From a gamma proteobacterium symbiont of Ctena orbiculata (GTDB taxonomy: Bacteria > Pseudomonadota > Gammaproteobacteria > Chromatiales > Chromatiaceae): DNA of 37,840 nucleotides. The stretch covers positions 1 through 37,840 of the forward strand of contig NATW01000097.1 in assembly GCA_003094555.1 (NCBI GenBank), in the 5' to 3' direction. The notes under the pieces are model-generated. The model was given only the letters and a program-made list of their open reading frames with translations. It was not told the origin of the DNA and did no database searches. Both the position numbers and the translations under genes were made by a program. Of this stretch, positions 7,866-19,974 are shown in pieces. Positions within the stretch are counted from its first letter, which is position 1, and the number at the start of each line of letters is the position of its first letter.

Positions 7866-8306
7866 CTATGTTCGATCATGTGTGGGGACAATCAGGACCG
7901 GACAGGTTGCCGCATGGAGTACACCTTCAGTCACACTCCCCATAAGAATCTGATACATGGCTCCTCGCCCGTGCGAGCCTATGACAATCATATCCACACC
8001 CAACCTTGAGGCCTCTTGCAGAATGGTTTCTGCCGTTGATCCTTGCATCAGAAGTGCAGTTACGTCCAGCTTCTTCTCTCGCATACTATCAGCCATCTCT
8101 TGGATCTGGCGATGTTCATCATGGAACTTCTGCGAGAGTGAATCCCGAACCGATTGCGGTCCCACTTGATACCCGACGAAATCCGGTTCAGGTTCTGCGA
8201 CATGCAGCAGCCAAATAGTTGCTGACAATGCTTGTGCGATCTCTTCGGCCTTTGTGACGATCTTTTGTGACGACTCGGAAAGATCAACGGCCACCAGAAT
8301 CTTCAT
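7866..8306 (-). CDS. Universal stress protein, UspA family
   Basis: The 146 residues form one Usp domain. It starts MKILVAVDLSESSQK and carries the ATP-binding pattern G-2x-G-9x-G-S near the C-terminus (GSHGRG...GSVTEGVLHAA), ending CPVLIVP. Family members that keep this motif bind ATP and act as small cytosolic stress or energy-status proteins; the precise role is unknown. It is monocistronic-looking, 99 bp downstream of the ankyrin gene on the same strand, and convergent with the secreted repeat protein across a 94-bp gap. Confidence 0.92.
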   Translation of the reverse strand: MKILVAVDLSESSQKIVTKAEEIAQALSATIWLLHVAEPEPDFVGYQVGPQSVRDSLSQKFHDEHRQIQEMADSMREKKLDVTALLMQGSTAETILQEASRLGVDMIVIGSHGRGAMYQILMGSVTEGVLHAATCPVLIVPTHDRT

Positions 8307-8405
8307 ATTACATTCCCATTAGACATGTAAGAAAGTATTGATCCATTGATTGAATATTGACACGGTAAATAGATTGCACGGCCCACGCATATAGGTGCTT
8401 ATCGA

Positions 8406-9035
8406 TTACCTATGCAACAGATCTCCAACCCTGTCATCAATATGACTGTGCATACGCACCCTTTCATACAGAGTGTATCCAAACGAGTCCTTGAGGCTTT
8501 TATCTGCCCCATGATTCAATAGCAACTCCACACATTCAGGCATATTTTTCATGACACAATAGTGCAGGGCTGTCTGCGGATGTTTTTTCCCGTTTAAAGC
8601 ATCGATATCCGCGCCATTGGCCAACAATTCCGTTGCAACAGCATACTTTTTCCAGGCAACCGCTTGAAATAATATTGACCGCTCATTATCATCTTTGGTG
8701 TTTACATCGCTACCGGCGCTCAATAGCATTTTGAGGATATGCGGCTTCTCATTCCAAAGAGCGTAATAGAGCGCAGTCCGTCCCCAGTTGTCCTTAAGCT
8801 CTAACTCTTTCCCATTGTTTAGGTAACCAGTAAGACCATCGATATCCCCATCACGGACTAAACAATGTAACGGCATGGTCAGGCAATCCAGCTTGGATTT
8901 TTCCCGCAAATCAGCAAAGTTCCTATTCTCTGACGACAGGTATATTTGCGGCGCGGCAATAAACAGCAAAACCAGCACTCCGACTATGATGCCTACTCCG
9001 AAAAACAATCCGTTTGAGAAGCTTCTTCTGCCCAT
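8406..9035 (-). CDS. Membrane-anchored ankyrin-repeat protein
   Basis: The 209 residues have one N-terminal membrane segment (about residues 9-30, hydrophobic, after MGRRSFSN), then ankyrin repeats from about 52 to 205. Recognisable units are DNWGRTALYYALWNEK with LLSAGSDVN (about 82-112), NERSILFQAVAWKK with LLANGADID (about 117-146), and PQTALHYCVMKN with LLNHGADKS (about 153-180). The positive N-terminus suggests a periplasm-facing repeat domain tethered to the inner membrane (inference). Ankyrin domains bind proteins; the partner is unknown. The 117-bp gap upstream has a candidate promoter on this strand, TTGGTT with 18 bp to TACAAT. Confidence 0.8.
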   Translation of the reverse strand: MGRRSFSNGLFFGVGIIVGVLVLLFIAAPQIYLSSENRNFADLREKSKLDCLTMPLHCLVRDGDIDGLTGYLNNGKELELKDNWGRTALYYALWNEKPHILKMLLSAGSDVNTKDDNERSILFQAVAWKKYAVATELLANGADIDALNGKKHPQTALHYCVMKNMPECVELLLNHGADKSLKDSFGYTLYERVRMHSHIDDRVGDLLHR

Positions 9036-9152
9036 GCCTTATTACTTTCCACACCAATGTCAGGGTCCAAATAACGATTCGTGGGACCTGGATTTGATGC
9101 AATGATTGTATAGGAACCCTTGTTGCAAAACCAAACATGCAGAATTCAAAAG

Positions 9153-10478
9153 CTAAACCTTTATCCATTCAATAAGGATGGCATCCTCGCTCACTCGCGC
9201 CTGAAAAGGCTGACAGATACAGAACCCTGGTATCACCGCTAATTCACCATCCAGGTAGACCAGTGGCATACGCTCCCGCTCCCAGGTCGGCACACCCCAC
9301 TCCTGGAAGAGTTTTTTCAGCGGCCGATGGTGGGACTGATTGGGCAGCAGACAATGCTCACCACCCTGTCTGAATCGCACCTCCACTTTGGCCTGCTCCC
9401 AACGGGTTACTGAGACACCGCCTTCACCGGGTTGCGCAATCAGCCGTCCTAAACCTTCGGGGAGTATCAGTTCGTTCCCTCCGAGCCAGGCCAGCGGCTG
9501 GGCGGGTAGATCTATCCTCTGGGCGGGATTGAGAATCAGCCGGTCACGATAGCGTCGCACCTCCCAACCCTCCCAACTGATCAGCGGTACCGCATCGATA
9601 CGGCCATGCACCGCCTCTTGTTCCATGCGCACGAGCTTTTTCGAACTGGGCAGGGGGGCGCCGCTGGCGCTGATCCAGTGGCGCAGCAGGTTTCTGAGGC
9701 GAACGGAGTTCAGCTGTTTCAGAGCTGAGATCGAGAGGGTATCGCCATCTTTAGTGCGGGCCTTGGCCAGGTCCTCTTCGGCCTCCTCTCTTACCAGCAT
9801 CAGCATTTCACCGCTGAAGCGGGCCGCCCGGGATAGGGTGGTGGCCGCTGCCGGCCAGCGGGAACGGAGCAGGGGCATCACCTGATGGCGGATGAAATTG
9901 CGATCGAAGCGCTGATCCTGGTTGGAGGGGTCCTCCTGCCAGGTCAGGTCATGTCGCCTGGCATACTCTTCCAGGGATTGGCGTGTGCAATCCAATAGTG
10001 GCCTGGCCAACCAGCCGGGATCGAAGCGGGCCAGGGGCGGCATGGAGGCGAGTCCGGCGGGTCCGCTGCCGCGCAGCAGTTGCAGTAGCAGGGTCTCCGC
10101 CTGATCGTCCCGATGCTGGGCGGTCAGCAACAGCTCCCCCTCCCTCATCTGATCGGCCATTGCCTGGTAGCGGGCCTCCCTGGCGACCGCCTCCAGACTC
10201 TCGCCGCTGTCGACGTTGAGGGTCAGATGTACGCTTTTCAGGGGAGTGTCATAGCCATTGCAGAGCTCTTCGCAGAAGTTCTGCCAGCTATCGGCCTGAT
10301 GTTGCAATCCGTGGTGCACATGGATCGCCCTAAGTTCAAAGGGGAGTTGGGGTCTGAGTTGGACCAGCAGGTGGAGCAATACGCAGGAGTCGAGTCCACC
10401 GCTGAGGGCGAGATGGCATCTGGATGCAGTCGGCAGCTGCCGCAGCGTCTCAAGCAGCCGGCTGGCTGTGAGGTTCAC
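9153..10478 (-). CDS. tilS: tRNA(Ile)-lysidine synthase
   Basis: This 441-residue protein has the N-type PP-loop SGGLDS at residues 26-31 and the TilS region HVHHGLQ...W plus LLTAQHRDDQAET. A C-terminal substrate-recognition domain follows (about 360-441). It attaches lysine to C34 of tRNA(Ile)(CAU), using ATP, so that the tRNA reads AUA; the gene is normally essential. The start is GTG at 10478 with AGGA about 7 nt upstream. It is the last gene of the minus-strand block, 15 bp behind accA, and likely cotranscribed with it. Confidence 0.95.
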   Translation of the reverse strand: MNLTASRLLETLRQLPTASRCHLALSGGLDSCVLLHLLVQLRPQLPFELRAIHVHHGLQHQADSWQNFCEELCNGYDTPLKSVHLTLNVDSGESLEAVAREARYQAMADQMREGELLLTAQHRDDQAETLLLQLLRGSGPAGLASMPPLARFDPGWLARPLLDCTRQSLEEYARRHDLTWQEDPSNQDQRFDRNFIRHQVMPLLRSRWPAAATTLSRAARFSGEMLMLVREEAEEDLAKARTKDGDTLSISALKQLNSVRLRNLLRHWISASGAPLPSSKKLVRMEQEAVHGRIDAVPLISWEGWEVRRYRDRLILNPAQRIDLPAQPLAWLGGNELILPEGLGRLIAQPGEGGVSVTRWEQAKVEVRFRQGGEHCLLPNQSHHRPLKKLFQEWGVPTWERERMPLVYLDGELAVIPGFCICQPFQARVSEDAILIEWIKV

Positions 10479-10493
10479 AAGGGATTCCTGCTA

Positions 10494-11453
10494 TCAGTCT
10501 CCGGCAAACTGACCATACTGCATGAGCCGCTGATAGCGGGTATCGAGCAGTTTGTCGACGGCCATGCTGGTGATGTTGTCCAATCCCTCCACCAACGCAT
10601 GTTTGAGGCTCTTGGCCATGGTCTCGATGTCCCGATGGGCGCCGCCCAAGGGCTCCGGCACAACCTCGTCGACCAGTCCCAGCTCCTTCAGCCGATCTGA
10701 GGTGATCGCCATGGCCTCGGCAGCCAGGGGGGCCTTTTCCGCGCTCTTCCAGAGGATCGAGGCGCACCCTTCCGGTGAGATCACCGAGTAGGTGCTGTAT
10801 TGCAGCATCAGGATGCGATCGCCGACACCCACCGCCAGGGCGCCACCGGATCCGCCCTCCCCGATCACGGTACAGATGATCGGTGTACGCAGGCCCGACA
10901 TCACCTTGAGGTTACGGGCGATGGCCTCGCTCTGCCCCCGCTCCTCGGCGCCGACACCGGGATAGGCGCCCGGGGTATCGATGAAGGTCATGACCGGCAA
11001 TCTGAAACGCTCCGCCAGCTCCATCAGGCGCAGGGCCTTGCGATAGCCTTCGGGACGGGGCATGCCGAAGTTACGAAACAGTTTGTCCTTGGTGTCTCGG
11101 CCTTTCTGATGGCCGATCAACATCACCGGCCGCCCCTCGAGACGCGCCACGCCGCCGACGATGGCATGATCGTCGGCAAAGGCCCGGTCCCCGTGCAGCT
11201 CGTGGAACTCGTCGAATATGCGGTCGATATAGTCGAGCACATAGGGCCGCTGGGGATGACGCGAGAGCTGTGAGATATCCCAGGGCTTGAGGTTGGAGAA
11301 GATCGATTCGGTCAGGGTCTGACACTTGTTCTCCAACCGGGCAATCTCGTCCTGGATGTTGATCTCGTTGTCGGTACCCACCAGGCGGAGTTCTTCGATC
11401 TTCGCTTCAAGTTCGGCGATCGGTTGTTCAAATTCAAGAAAATTCAGATCCAT
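10494..11453 (-). CDS. accA: Acetyl-CoA carboxylase carboxyltransferase subunit alpha
   Basis: At 319 residues this is the same length as E. coli AccA. It starts [22 protein letters not shown], then the crotonase-like core with [20 protein letters not shown] and the oxyanion-hole glycines in [10 protein letters not shown]. It works with AccD to carboxylate acetyl-CoA from carboxybiotin, the first committed step of fatty acid synthesis in the cytosol. Its place between dnaE and tilS is the usual gammaproteobacterial arrangement. No irregularity is seen. Confidence 0.97.
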   Translation of the reverse strand: MDLNFLEFEQPIAELEAKIEELRLVGTDNEINIQDEIARLENKCQTLTESIFSNLKPWDISQLSRHPQRPYVLDYIDRIFDEFHELHGDRAFADDHAIVGGVARLEGRPVMLIGHQKGRDTKDKLFRNFGMPRPEGYRKALRLMELAERFRLPVMTFIDTPGAYPGVGAEERGQSEAIARNLKVMSGLRTPIICTVIGEGGSGGALAVGVGDRILMLQYSTYSVISPEGCASILWKSAEKAPLAAEAMAITSDRLKELGLVDEVVPEPLGGAHRDIETMAKSLKHALVEGLDNITSMAVDKLLDTRYQRLMQYGQFAGD

Positions 11454-11521
11454 GCGCGAAATATACCGGATTCAAATAGGTTAGGACAGTCTCTAAACCA
11501 GGAAATCTCAGGCAGGCTTTA

Positions 11522-15070
<3,549 letters not shown>

Positions 15071-15102
15071 GGCTGCCTATTCTACCCCGAATCGGTCTCA
15101 GG

Positions 15103-15696
15103 TCATGAGCCTGATAGCAACCGTTTTACCGGTGCGAATGAGCGCCGGTGAATCGGAGTGACGCCCAGAGAGCGCAGACCCTCCAGGTGCTGCCTGGTTG
15201 GATAGCCCTTATGGCGCGCAAGACCGTAACCGGGATAGCGGCCATCCAAGTCGACCATCTCCTGATCCCGCGCCACCTTGGCGATTATCGAGGCTGCGCT
15301 GATCGCTTCCACAAGGTCGTCCCCACCGATAATCGTATCCACCCTGCATGCCAGTTGCGGGGCATGCTTGCCATCCACCATGGCCAGAACGGGCATGCAG
15401 GGTAGACCCTCCACCGCCCGCTGCATGGCCAACAGGCTCGCCTGCAGGATATTGATCCGATCAATCTCTTCCACTTCCGCCCGTCCCAGACACCAGCTAT
15501 GGGCCTGCTCCTTGATCAGCTGGGAGAGCTGTTCCCGGCGCTTTTCACTCAACTTCTTGGAATCGGCCAATCCCTCGATGGGTCGCTCAGGATCGAGTAT
15601 CACGGCTGCCGCGACAACCGGTCCTGCCAGGGGGCCCCTTCCCACCTCATCGACACCTGCAACCAGGGTAAGTGCTTTTGCCATGCTCATACTCAC
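15103..15696 (-). CDS. rnhB: Ribonuclease HII
   Basis: The 197 residues show all four acidic positions of the type 2 RNase H site: Asp16-Glu17 in VDEVGRG, Asp108 in MVDGK, and Asp126 in [18 protein letters not shown]. It removes single ribonucleotides from DNA and RNA in hybrids. ATGs at residues 1, 3 and 5 make the exact start uncertain by a few codons. In most relatives rnhB directly follows lpxB; here a ligase gene with about 120 bp of noncoding DNA on either side separates them, so rnhB may rely on its own promoter or read-through. Confidence 0.96.
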   Translation of the reverse strand: MSMSMAKALTLVAGVDEVGRGPLAGPVVAAAVILDPERPIEGLADSKKLSEKRREQLSQLIKEQAHSWCLGRAEVEEIDRINILQASLLAMQRAVEGLPCMPVLAMVDGKHAPQLACRVDTIIGGDDLVEAISAASIIAKVARDQEMVDLDGRYPGYGLARHKGYPTRQHLEGLRSLGVTPIHRRSFAPVKRLLSGS

Positions 15697-15816
15697 CTAA
15701 AATCAGCGTTACACACCCGTGCCATCACCCCAATCAGAGTGGCAACACATCAAATCATATAACCAAGGGCATGAGTTTTATTTGTCAAACAGACGGAGAT
15801 CGATAGGGAGTTCAGC

Positions 15817-17400
15817 TCATTCTGAAATCGACTCCAATACCTCCAGCCTAAGCTGTTTTCTATCAACCTTGCCATTGGGATTGGTTGGCAAACTGGTACG
15901 AAAAATCACTTCAGCCGGCATCATATAGCTTGCCAATCGCTGTTTACAATTATCCAGCAACTGCTTTTCCGTCACTTCGATACCGCTTTTAAGCGTAGCT
16001 ACAAGCACGATCGACTGGCCTATCGTGGTGTGAGGAATACCCAATGCAATCACCTCGGATACCAGGCCCGAACGGTAGAATATCTCTTCGATCTCGTTTG
16101 GGCTGACCCGATAACCCATTGTTTTGATCAAATCATCATCTCTGCGCATGAAATAGAGATAGCCTTCGCTGTCCATCTTCACGATGTCCCCCGACCAGAC
16201 TGCCAACTCATTGCCTGGTATGGCATCAATGCGATTGGGGATTGGTCTGAATCGCTGATTTGTCGCCTCCACATCGTTCCAGTAACCCATTGAGACCAGC
16301 GATCCACGATGAACCAACTCACCGGGTTCATCCACGCCACAGAGGCTTCCGTCGCTGCGTAACACCAGTACCTCGGCATTCGGAATCGCCTTGCCAATGG
16401 AGGTGGGTCTTTTCTTGACCTGATCCGGCGCCAGGTAGGTCGATCGAAACGCCTCCGTAAGCCCATACATGAGATAAATCTCGGTGTTGGGCAGTACCTG
16501 GCGCAGCAGCTCCGTGGTCTCTACCGGCACCACGCCACCGGAACTGGTGATATAGCGCAGATGGGATGCAACTTCGCCGGGCCAGGGCAGCTCGACCAGC
16601 AGATTCCATAATGGTGGTACCGCGGCCAAGCCGGTGATCTGCTCCTGGACAAGAGTGTTGAGCACTTCCATAGGCAACAGGTAGTTGATCAATACGACAG
16701 TAGCGCCGACCAGAAATGCGGTGGTCAACTGGCTCATGCCATAGTCGAAGCTGAGGGGAAGTACTGCAAGGATCCTGTCAGACGAGCTGTTTTTCAAATA
16801 TTGGGCGACACTTTTCGCGCCATTCACCATGTTCCTATGGGAAAGGATTACACCCTTCGGATCACCAGTGCTGCCCGATGTATAGATGAGCGAGACCATA
16901 TCCGTATCGATCACCCGATGTCCGCGAGGGGCGACAGGATTCGCGATCAACTCATCCCAGGCGATCAAACGCTGGGCATGCATTCCCTCCACCTCGCTGT
17001 CTACCCCATCAATCAAAACCACGCTTTGTAGACCGACGCAATACCCAAGGGCGGTTTTCAGCGAACGGCATTTTCCCTGGGTGGTAATCAGGACCTTGGC
17101 ATCGCAGTCCAGCAGAATATGCGAAACCTGATGGGCCTTGAGGGCCGGATTGATTGGCACGAATACGGCACCCGCCGCAGCCGTGGCGAAAATAGAGACC
17201 ACATCCTCCAGGCATTTTGGCAGATAGATTGCGACACGGTCCTGTTTATCGATTCCGATATCGATCAGAGCCCGGGATATGTGATCGACCTGTTGTGCAA
17301 GTTCAGCATAGGTCAGAGAGGTTGATTTGTACTTGAGGGCCGTTTGTGACGGAGTGCGGCTGGCCGATTCGTATATAAGATCATGGAGAAGTACAGCCAT
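15817..17400 (-). CDS. AMP-forming acyl-CoA ligase resembling the exosortase-A-associated family
   Basis: The 527 residues carry the ANL superfamily motifs: the P-loop-like YTSGSTGDPKGV (about 171-182), MYGLTEAFRSTY (A5), AVWSGD (A7 region), and the C-terminal NPNGKVDRK with its catalytic lysine. Wording such as LTEAFRSTYL, GKAIPNAEVLVLR and PGELVHRGSLVSMGYWND closely resembles the ligase that accompanies exosortase A (PEP-CTERM/EpsH) exopolysaccharide loci; this is from memory of the family, not a search. It should adenylate a carboxylic acid and load it on CoA or a carrier protein; the substrate is unknown. It lies between lpxB and rnhB with 125 bp upstream and 120 bp downstream. No exosortase or other polysaccharide gene is adjacent, so it looks like an insertion into the lpx block. 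Confidence 0.85.
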   Translation of the reverse strand: MAVLLHDLIYESASRTPSQTALKYKSTSLTYAELAQQVDHISRALIDIGIDKQDRVAIYLPKCLEDVVSIFATAAAGAVFVPINPALKAHQVSHILLDCDAKVLITTQGKCRSLKTALGYCVGLQSVVLIDGVDSEVEGMHAQRLIAWDELIANPVAPRGHRVIDTDMVSLIYTSGSTGDPKGVILSHRNMVNGAKSVAQYLKNSSSDRILAVLPLSFDYGMSQLTTAFLVGATVVLINYLLPMEVLNTLVQEQITGLAAVPPLWNLLVELPWPGEVASHLRYITSSGGVVPVETTELLRQVLPNTEIYLMYGLTEAFRSTYLAPDQVKKRPTSIGKAIPNAEVLVLRSDGSLCGVDEPGELVHRGSLVSMGYWNDVEATNQRFRPIPNRIDAIPGNELAVWSGDIVKMDSEGYLYFMRRDDDLIKTMGYRVSPNEIEEIFYRSGLVSEVIALGIPHTTIGQSIVLVATLKSGIEVTEKQLLDNCKQRLASYMMPAEVIFRTSLPTNPNGKVDRKQLRLEVLESISE

Positions 17401-17434
17401 CGCTAACTAAAGGTATCCCTGCCGCAGGTAAATG

Positions 17435-17463
17435 ATATGTGAGTATATTTTCCGCATTGCCAA
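17435..17463 (-). promoter_or_regulatory. Candidate promoter of the acyl-CoA ligase
   Basis: On the minus strand TTGGCA (17458-17463) is followed after 17 bp by ACATAT (17435-17440), giving a predicted start near 17428 and a leader of under 30 nt. The -10 match is modest. It would let the inserted ligase be expressed independently of the lpx genes. Confidence 0.35.
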
Positions 17464-17525
17464 TAAGAGCAAAAAAATCACCCTCTGTCTAATCAAATAA
17501 TGAGTGACCGCCGGAATGCCAGGCT

Positions 17526-18692
17526 CTAATTTTCAGCCAGCAAATCCAGGACTGCATCGGCGGCAGCCTGGGCGGCATCACGGCGCAGATTTCTGTGGAT
17601 TTCCATATAGGCGCGGGTAATCTGCGCACGCTTTGTCGCGTCTTCGAGAAACGCCAGCACCGCCCTACCCAGGGCGCCCGGTTTGCACGCCTCCTGGATG
17701 AATTCAGGGGCGTAGGGTTGATCGGCAAGCAGATTCGCCAATGCCACATGGGGAGTTTTCAATAACTTAAAGCGGCGAATCAACCAAACCGTGAGCGGTG
17801 AAAGTCGATAGGCCACCACCATGGGACGCTTCAGTAACAGGGTTTCAAGGGTAGCCGTACCCGATGCCGTCAGCACCACATCTGCTGCACGAATCGCATC
17901 TCTGGGTCTACCATTGAGCAGCGTTACCTGCAATTCAGGCGCAGTCGCTTCAATCAGTTCCTGAAAAAGCAGTTTGAGCTTCTGATTCACCATCGGCGCG
18001 ACAAACTGCAGATCCGGCATTTGCAGTTGCAGCCACAACGCTGTTTGCAGGAACACCGGGCCAAGCCTGCTCACTTCACTCATCCGGCTTCCTGGCAATA
18101 GGGCGACAACAGGCCTTTCCCTCACCAGGCCCAACCCATCCCTGTTCGCTGCGGGTTCTGACGGCTCCAGGGGAATCTGGTCCGCCAGTGGATGCCCCAC
18201 ATAGACTGCAGGCACCTTGTGTCGAATCAGAAAATCGACCTCGAAGTCAAAGATACAGAGCATCAGGTCAACCGCCCTTTGCAGCTTCTTCACCCGGCCC
18301 TGCCGCCAAGCCCAAACCGTGGGACTGACAAAATGCGCTGTTGTTACACCGGCCGCTTTGAGCTTAGTCTCCAGTGCCAGGTTGAAATCGGGGGCATCGA
18401 CCCCTAACACGAGATCGGGGGGATTGGCGAGAAAGTAGGCCAGCAGGTTTTTACGTGTGCGTAGCAGTCCAGGCAGATGACCGATGACCTCGGCAAACCC
18501 CATCACCGGATCCATCTTGGCAAGAGAACGGCAACCTGCCGCCTCCATCAACGGCCCTGTCATACCCTCGAACTCGATATCCGCATCCTTGGCGTGCAAG
18601 GCTTCGATCAATGCCGCTGCCAACTGATCACCCGACACCTCATTCGCCAGGATGCCGATCCTTGGGGGTCTCTTTGCTTGTCTCTGTTGCAT
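17526..18692 (-). CDS. lpxB: Lipid-A-disaccharide synthase
   Basis: The 388 residues are collinear with LpxB (GT19 family): IGILANEVSGDQLAAALI at the N-terminus, FEGMTGPLMEAAG, DAPDFNLAL, FVSPTVWAWRQGRVKKL, LLPGSRMSEV, and TASGTATLE followed by PMVVAYRLSPLT. It condenses UDP-diacylglucosamine with lipid X on the cytosolic face of the inner membrane. It follows lpxA by 24 bp and closes the lpxD-fabZ-lpxA-lpxB run. Confidence 0.97.
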   Translation of the reverse strand: MQQRQAKRPPRIGILANEVSGDQLAAALIEALHAKDADIEFEGMTGPLMEAAGCRSLAKMDPVMGFAEVIGHLPGLLRTRKNLLAYFLANPPDLVLGVDAPDFNLALETKLKAAGVTTAHFVSPTVWAWRQGRVKKLQRAVDLMLCIFDFEVDFLIRHKVPAVYVGHPLADQIPLEPSEPAANRDGLGLVRERPVVALLPGSRMSEVSRLGPVFLQTALWLQLQMPDLQFVAPMVNQKLKLLFQELIEATAPELQVTLLNGRPRDAIRAADVVLTASGTATLETLLLKRPMVVAYRLSPLTVWLIRRFKLLKTPHVALANLLADQPYAPEFIQEACKPGALGRAVLAFLEDATKRAQITRAYMEIHRNLRRDAAQAAADAVLDLLAEN

Positions 18693-18716
18693 AGACGGAA
18701 ATAGAAATACCCAAGG

Positions 18717-19511
18717 CTAACGTAAAATACCTCGACCCTTATGTTTGAGGAAATCGGCCAGGATCTCAAGTTCAGGGGTATCCCTCAGCATTGCATCGAT
18801 CCCTTCCCTGGCCTCTTCCAGGCGTTTCTTGGAGAGATAGATCAGTTTATAGGCTCGTTTGATCTGTTGGATGGCGTCAATGTTGAATCCCCGGCGGCTC
18901 AATCCCTCCCGGTTGATACCATGGGGTTTGGCCGGTTGCCCCGAGGCCATGACGTAGGGCGGCAGATCCATGCTGATTGCCGATCCCATCCCGGAAAAAC
19001 TGTGTGCCCCCACCCGACAGAATTGATGCACTTTCGTGAACCCCCCCAGGATAGCGTGACGCCCAATCTGCACATGCCCGCCCAGGGAGGCCGCATTGGC
19101 CAGAATGATATGGTCCTCCAGTACACAATCATGGGCCACATGGATATAGGCCATCAGCAGATTGTCATTGCCGATCCTTGTCACACCCCGGTCCTGTACG
19201 GTGCCGCGATGCAGGGTGGCAAATTCACGGATCACATTGCGATCACCGATCTCCAGGGTGGTAGGCTCACCGGCATATTTCATATCCTGGGGATCTTCCC
19301 CTACCGAGGCAAACTGGTAGATCCGGTTGTCCCGGCCTATCTGGGTCGGTCCCTTGATCACTACATGAGGACCGATTTCAGTCCCGGCGGCGATCTTGAC
19401 CCCGGCGCCGATGATCGTGAAGGGACCAACGCTGACCCCTTCATCAAGCTCAGCATCCGGATCGATAACTGCGCGTGGATCTATCAGTTGCCTATCTCCC
19501 GTGCCGTACAC
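18717..19511 (-). CDS. lpxA: UDP-N-acetylglucosamine acyltransferase
   Basis: This is a left-handed beta-helix of hexapeptide repeats, with the LpxA core [16 protein letters not shown] and the catalytic histidine in HVAHDC (His127 if counted from 19511). A helical C-terminus follows ([19 protein letters not shown]). It adds a 3-hydroxyacyl chain from ACP to UDP-GlcNAc, the first lipid A step. The start is unusual. The longest open start is a GTG at 19511, giving 264 residues and 28 nt of overlap with fabZ, with no clear ribosome site. Family members normally start right at IDPRAV. Here that position is a CTG at 19487 that overlaps the fabZ stop as CTGA and has GGGAG (19496-19500) 8 nt upstream. 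I think CTG is the more likely real start; the span given is the longer form. Confidence 0.95.
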   Translation of the reverse strand: MYGTGDRQLIDPRAVIDPDAELDEGVSVGPFTIIGAGVKIAAGTEIGPHVVIKGPTQIGRDNRIYQFASVGEDPQDMKYAGEPTTLEIGDRNVIREFATLHRGTVQDRGVTRIGNDNLLMAYIHVAHDCVLEDHIILANAASLGGHVQIGRHAILGGFTKVHQFCRVGAHSFSGMGSAISMDLPPYVMASGQPAKPHGINREGLSRRGFNIDAIQQIKRAYKLIYLSKKRLEEAREGIDAMLRDTPELEILADFLKHKGRGILR

Positions 19512-19924
19512 ATGATATCCGCGGTGGCCACGGTTTTGTCCCCGACCTTTGCGGTGCAGGCGAAAAAGCCGATACCACGTTTCATCTTGTTCTGATTGAC
19601 TTCGATGATGAGTTGATCACCAGGCTCTACCTGATGCTTGAATCGGGCCTTATCGATACCGACGAAAAGATAGATGGTCGTCTCATTGACTGTTTCCGGA
19701 TTGGACTCCATTGCCAACAGGCCGGTTGCCTGTGCCATCGCTTCGACGATCAGTACGCCCGGCATTACCGGTTGAATGGGAAAGTGGCCGTTGAAAAAGG
19801 GTTCGTTGTAGGTGACATTTTTCAATGCCAAGAGCCGTGTATCCTTCTCATACTCAAGCACCCGATCGATAAGCAGAAAAGGATAGCGGTGCGGCAGCAA
19901 GCTCAGCACCTTATTGATATCCAT
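19484..19924 (-). CDS. fabZ: 3-hydroxyacyl-ACP dehydratase
   Basis: The 146 residues form a hot-dog fold with the FabZ active site: GHFP (His47) and VEAMAQ (Glu61), seven positions earlier than in E. coli, consistent with a shorter N-terminus. It dehydrates 3-hydroxyacyl-ACP in fatty acid elongation and competes with LpxA and LpxD for hydroxyacyl-ACP, which explains their shared operon. The start at 19924 gives [20 protein letters not shown] at 19933, three codons earlier, is closer to the GGAGGG at 19938-19943 and cannot be excluded. Confidence 0.95.
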   Translation of the reverse strand: MDINKVLSLLPHRYPFLLIDRVLEYEKDTRLLALKNVTYNEPFFNGHFPIQPVMPGVLIVEAMAQATGLLAMESNPETVNETTIYLFVGIDKARFKHQVEPGDQLIIEVNQNKMKRGIGFFACTAKVGDKTVATADIMCTAREIGN

Positions 19925-19974
19925 TGCGATCAAACCGCCCTCCAGTTTCTCATGCCATTCATCTCAACGGCTCT

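Noticed and set aside
1-9100. Idea that the left region is a defence island
   Set aside because: Apart from the toxin-antitoxin pair, the genes are thioredoxins, a methyltransferase, a DUF123 protein, a stress protein and an ankyrin protein; no recognised defence core, and the nuclease-like gene is a common genomic family.
15700-15816. Minus-strand TTGACA followed by TATATG as rnhB promoter
   Set aside because: Spacing is about 21 bp, too long for a standard sigma-70 promoter.
18741-19595. 284-codon plus-strand open frame antisense to lpxA/fabZ
   Set aside because: Shadow of well-recognised enzymes on the other strand; no domain pattern.
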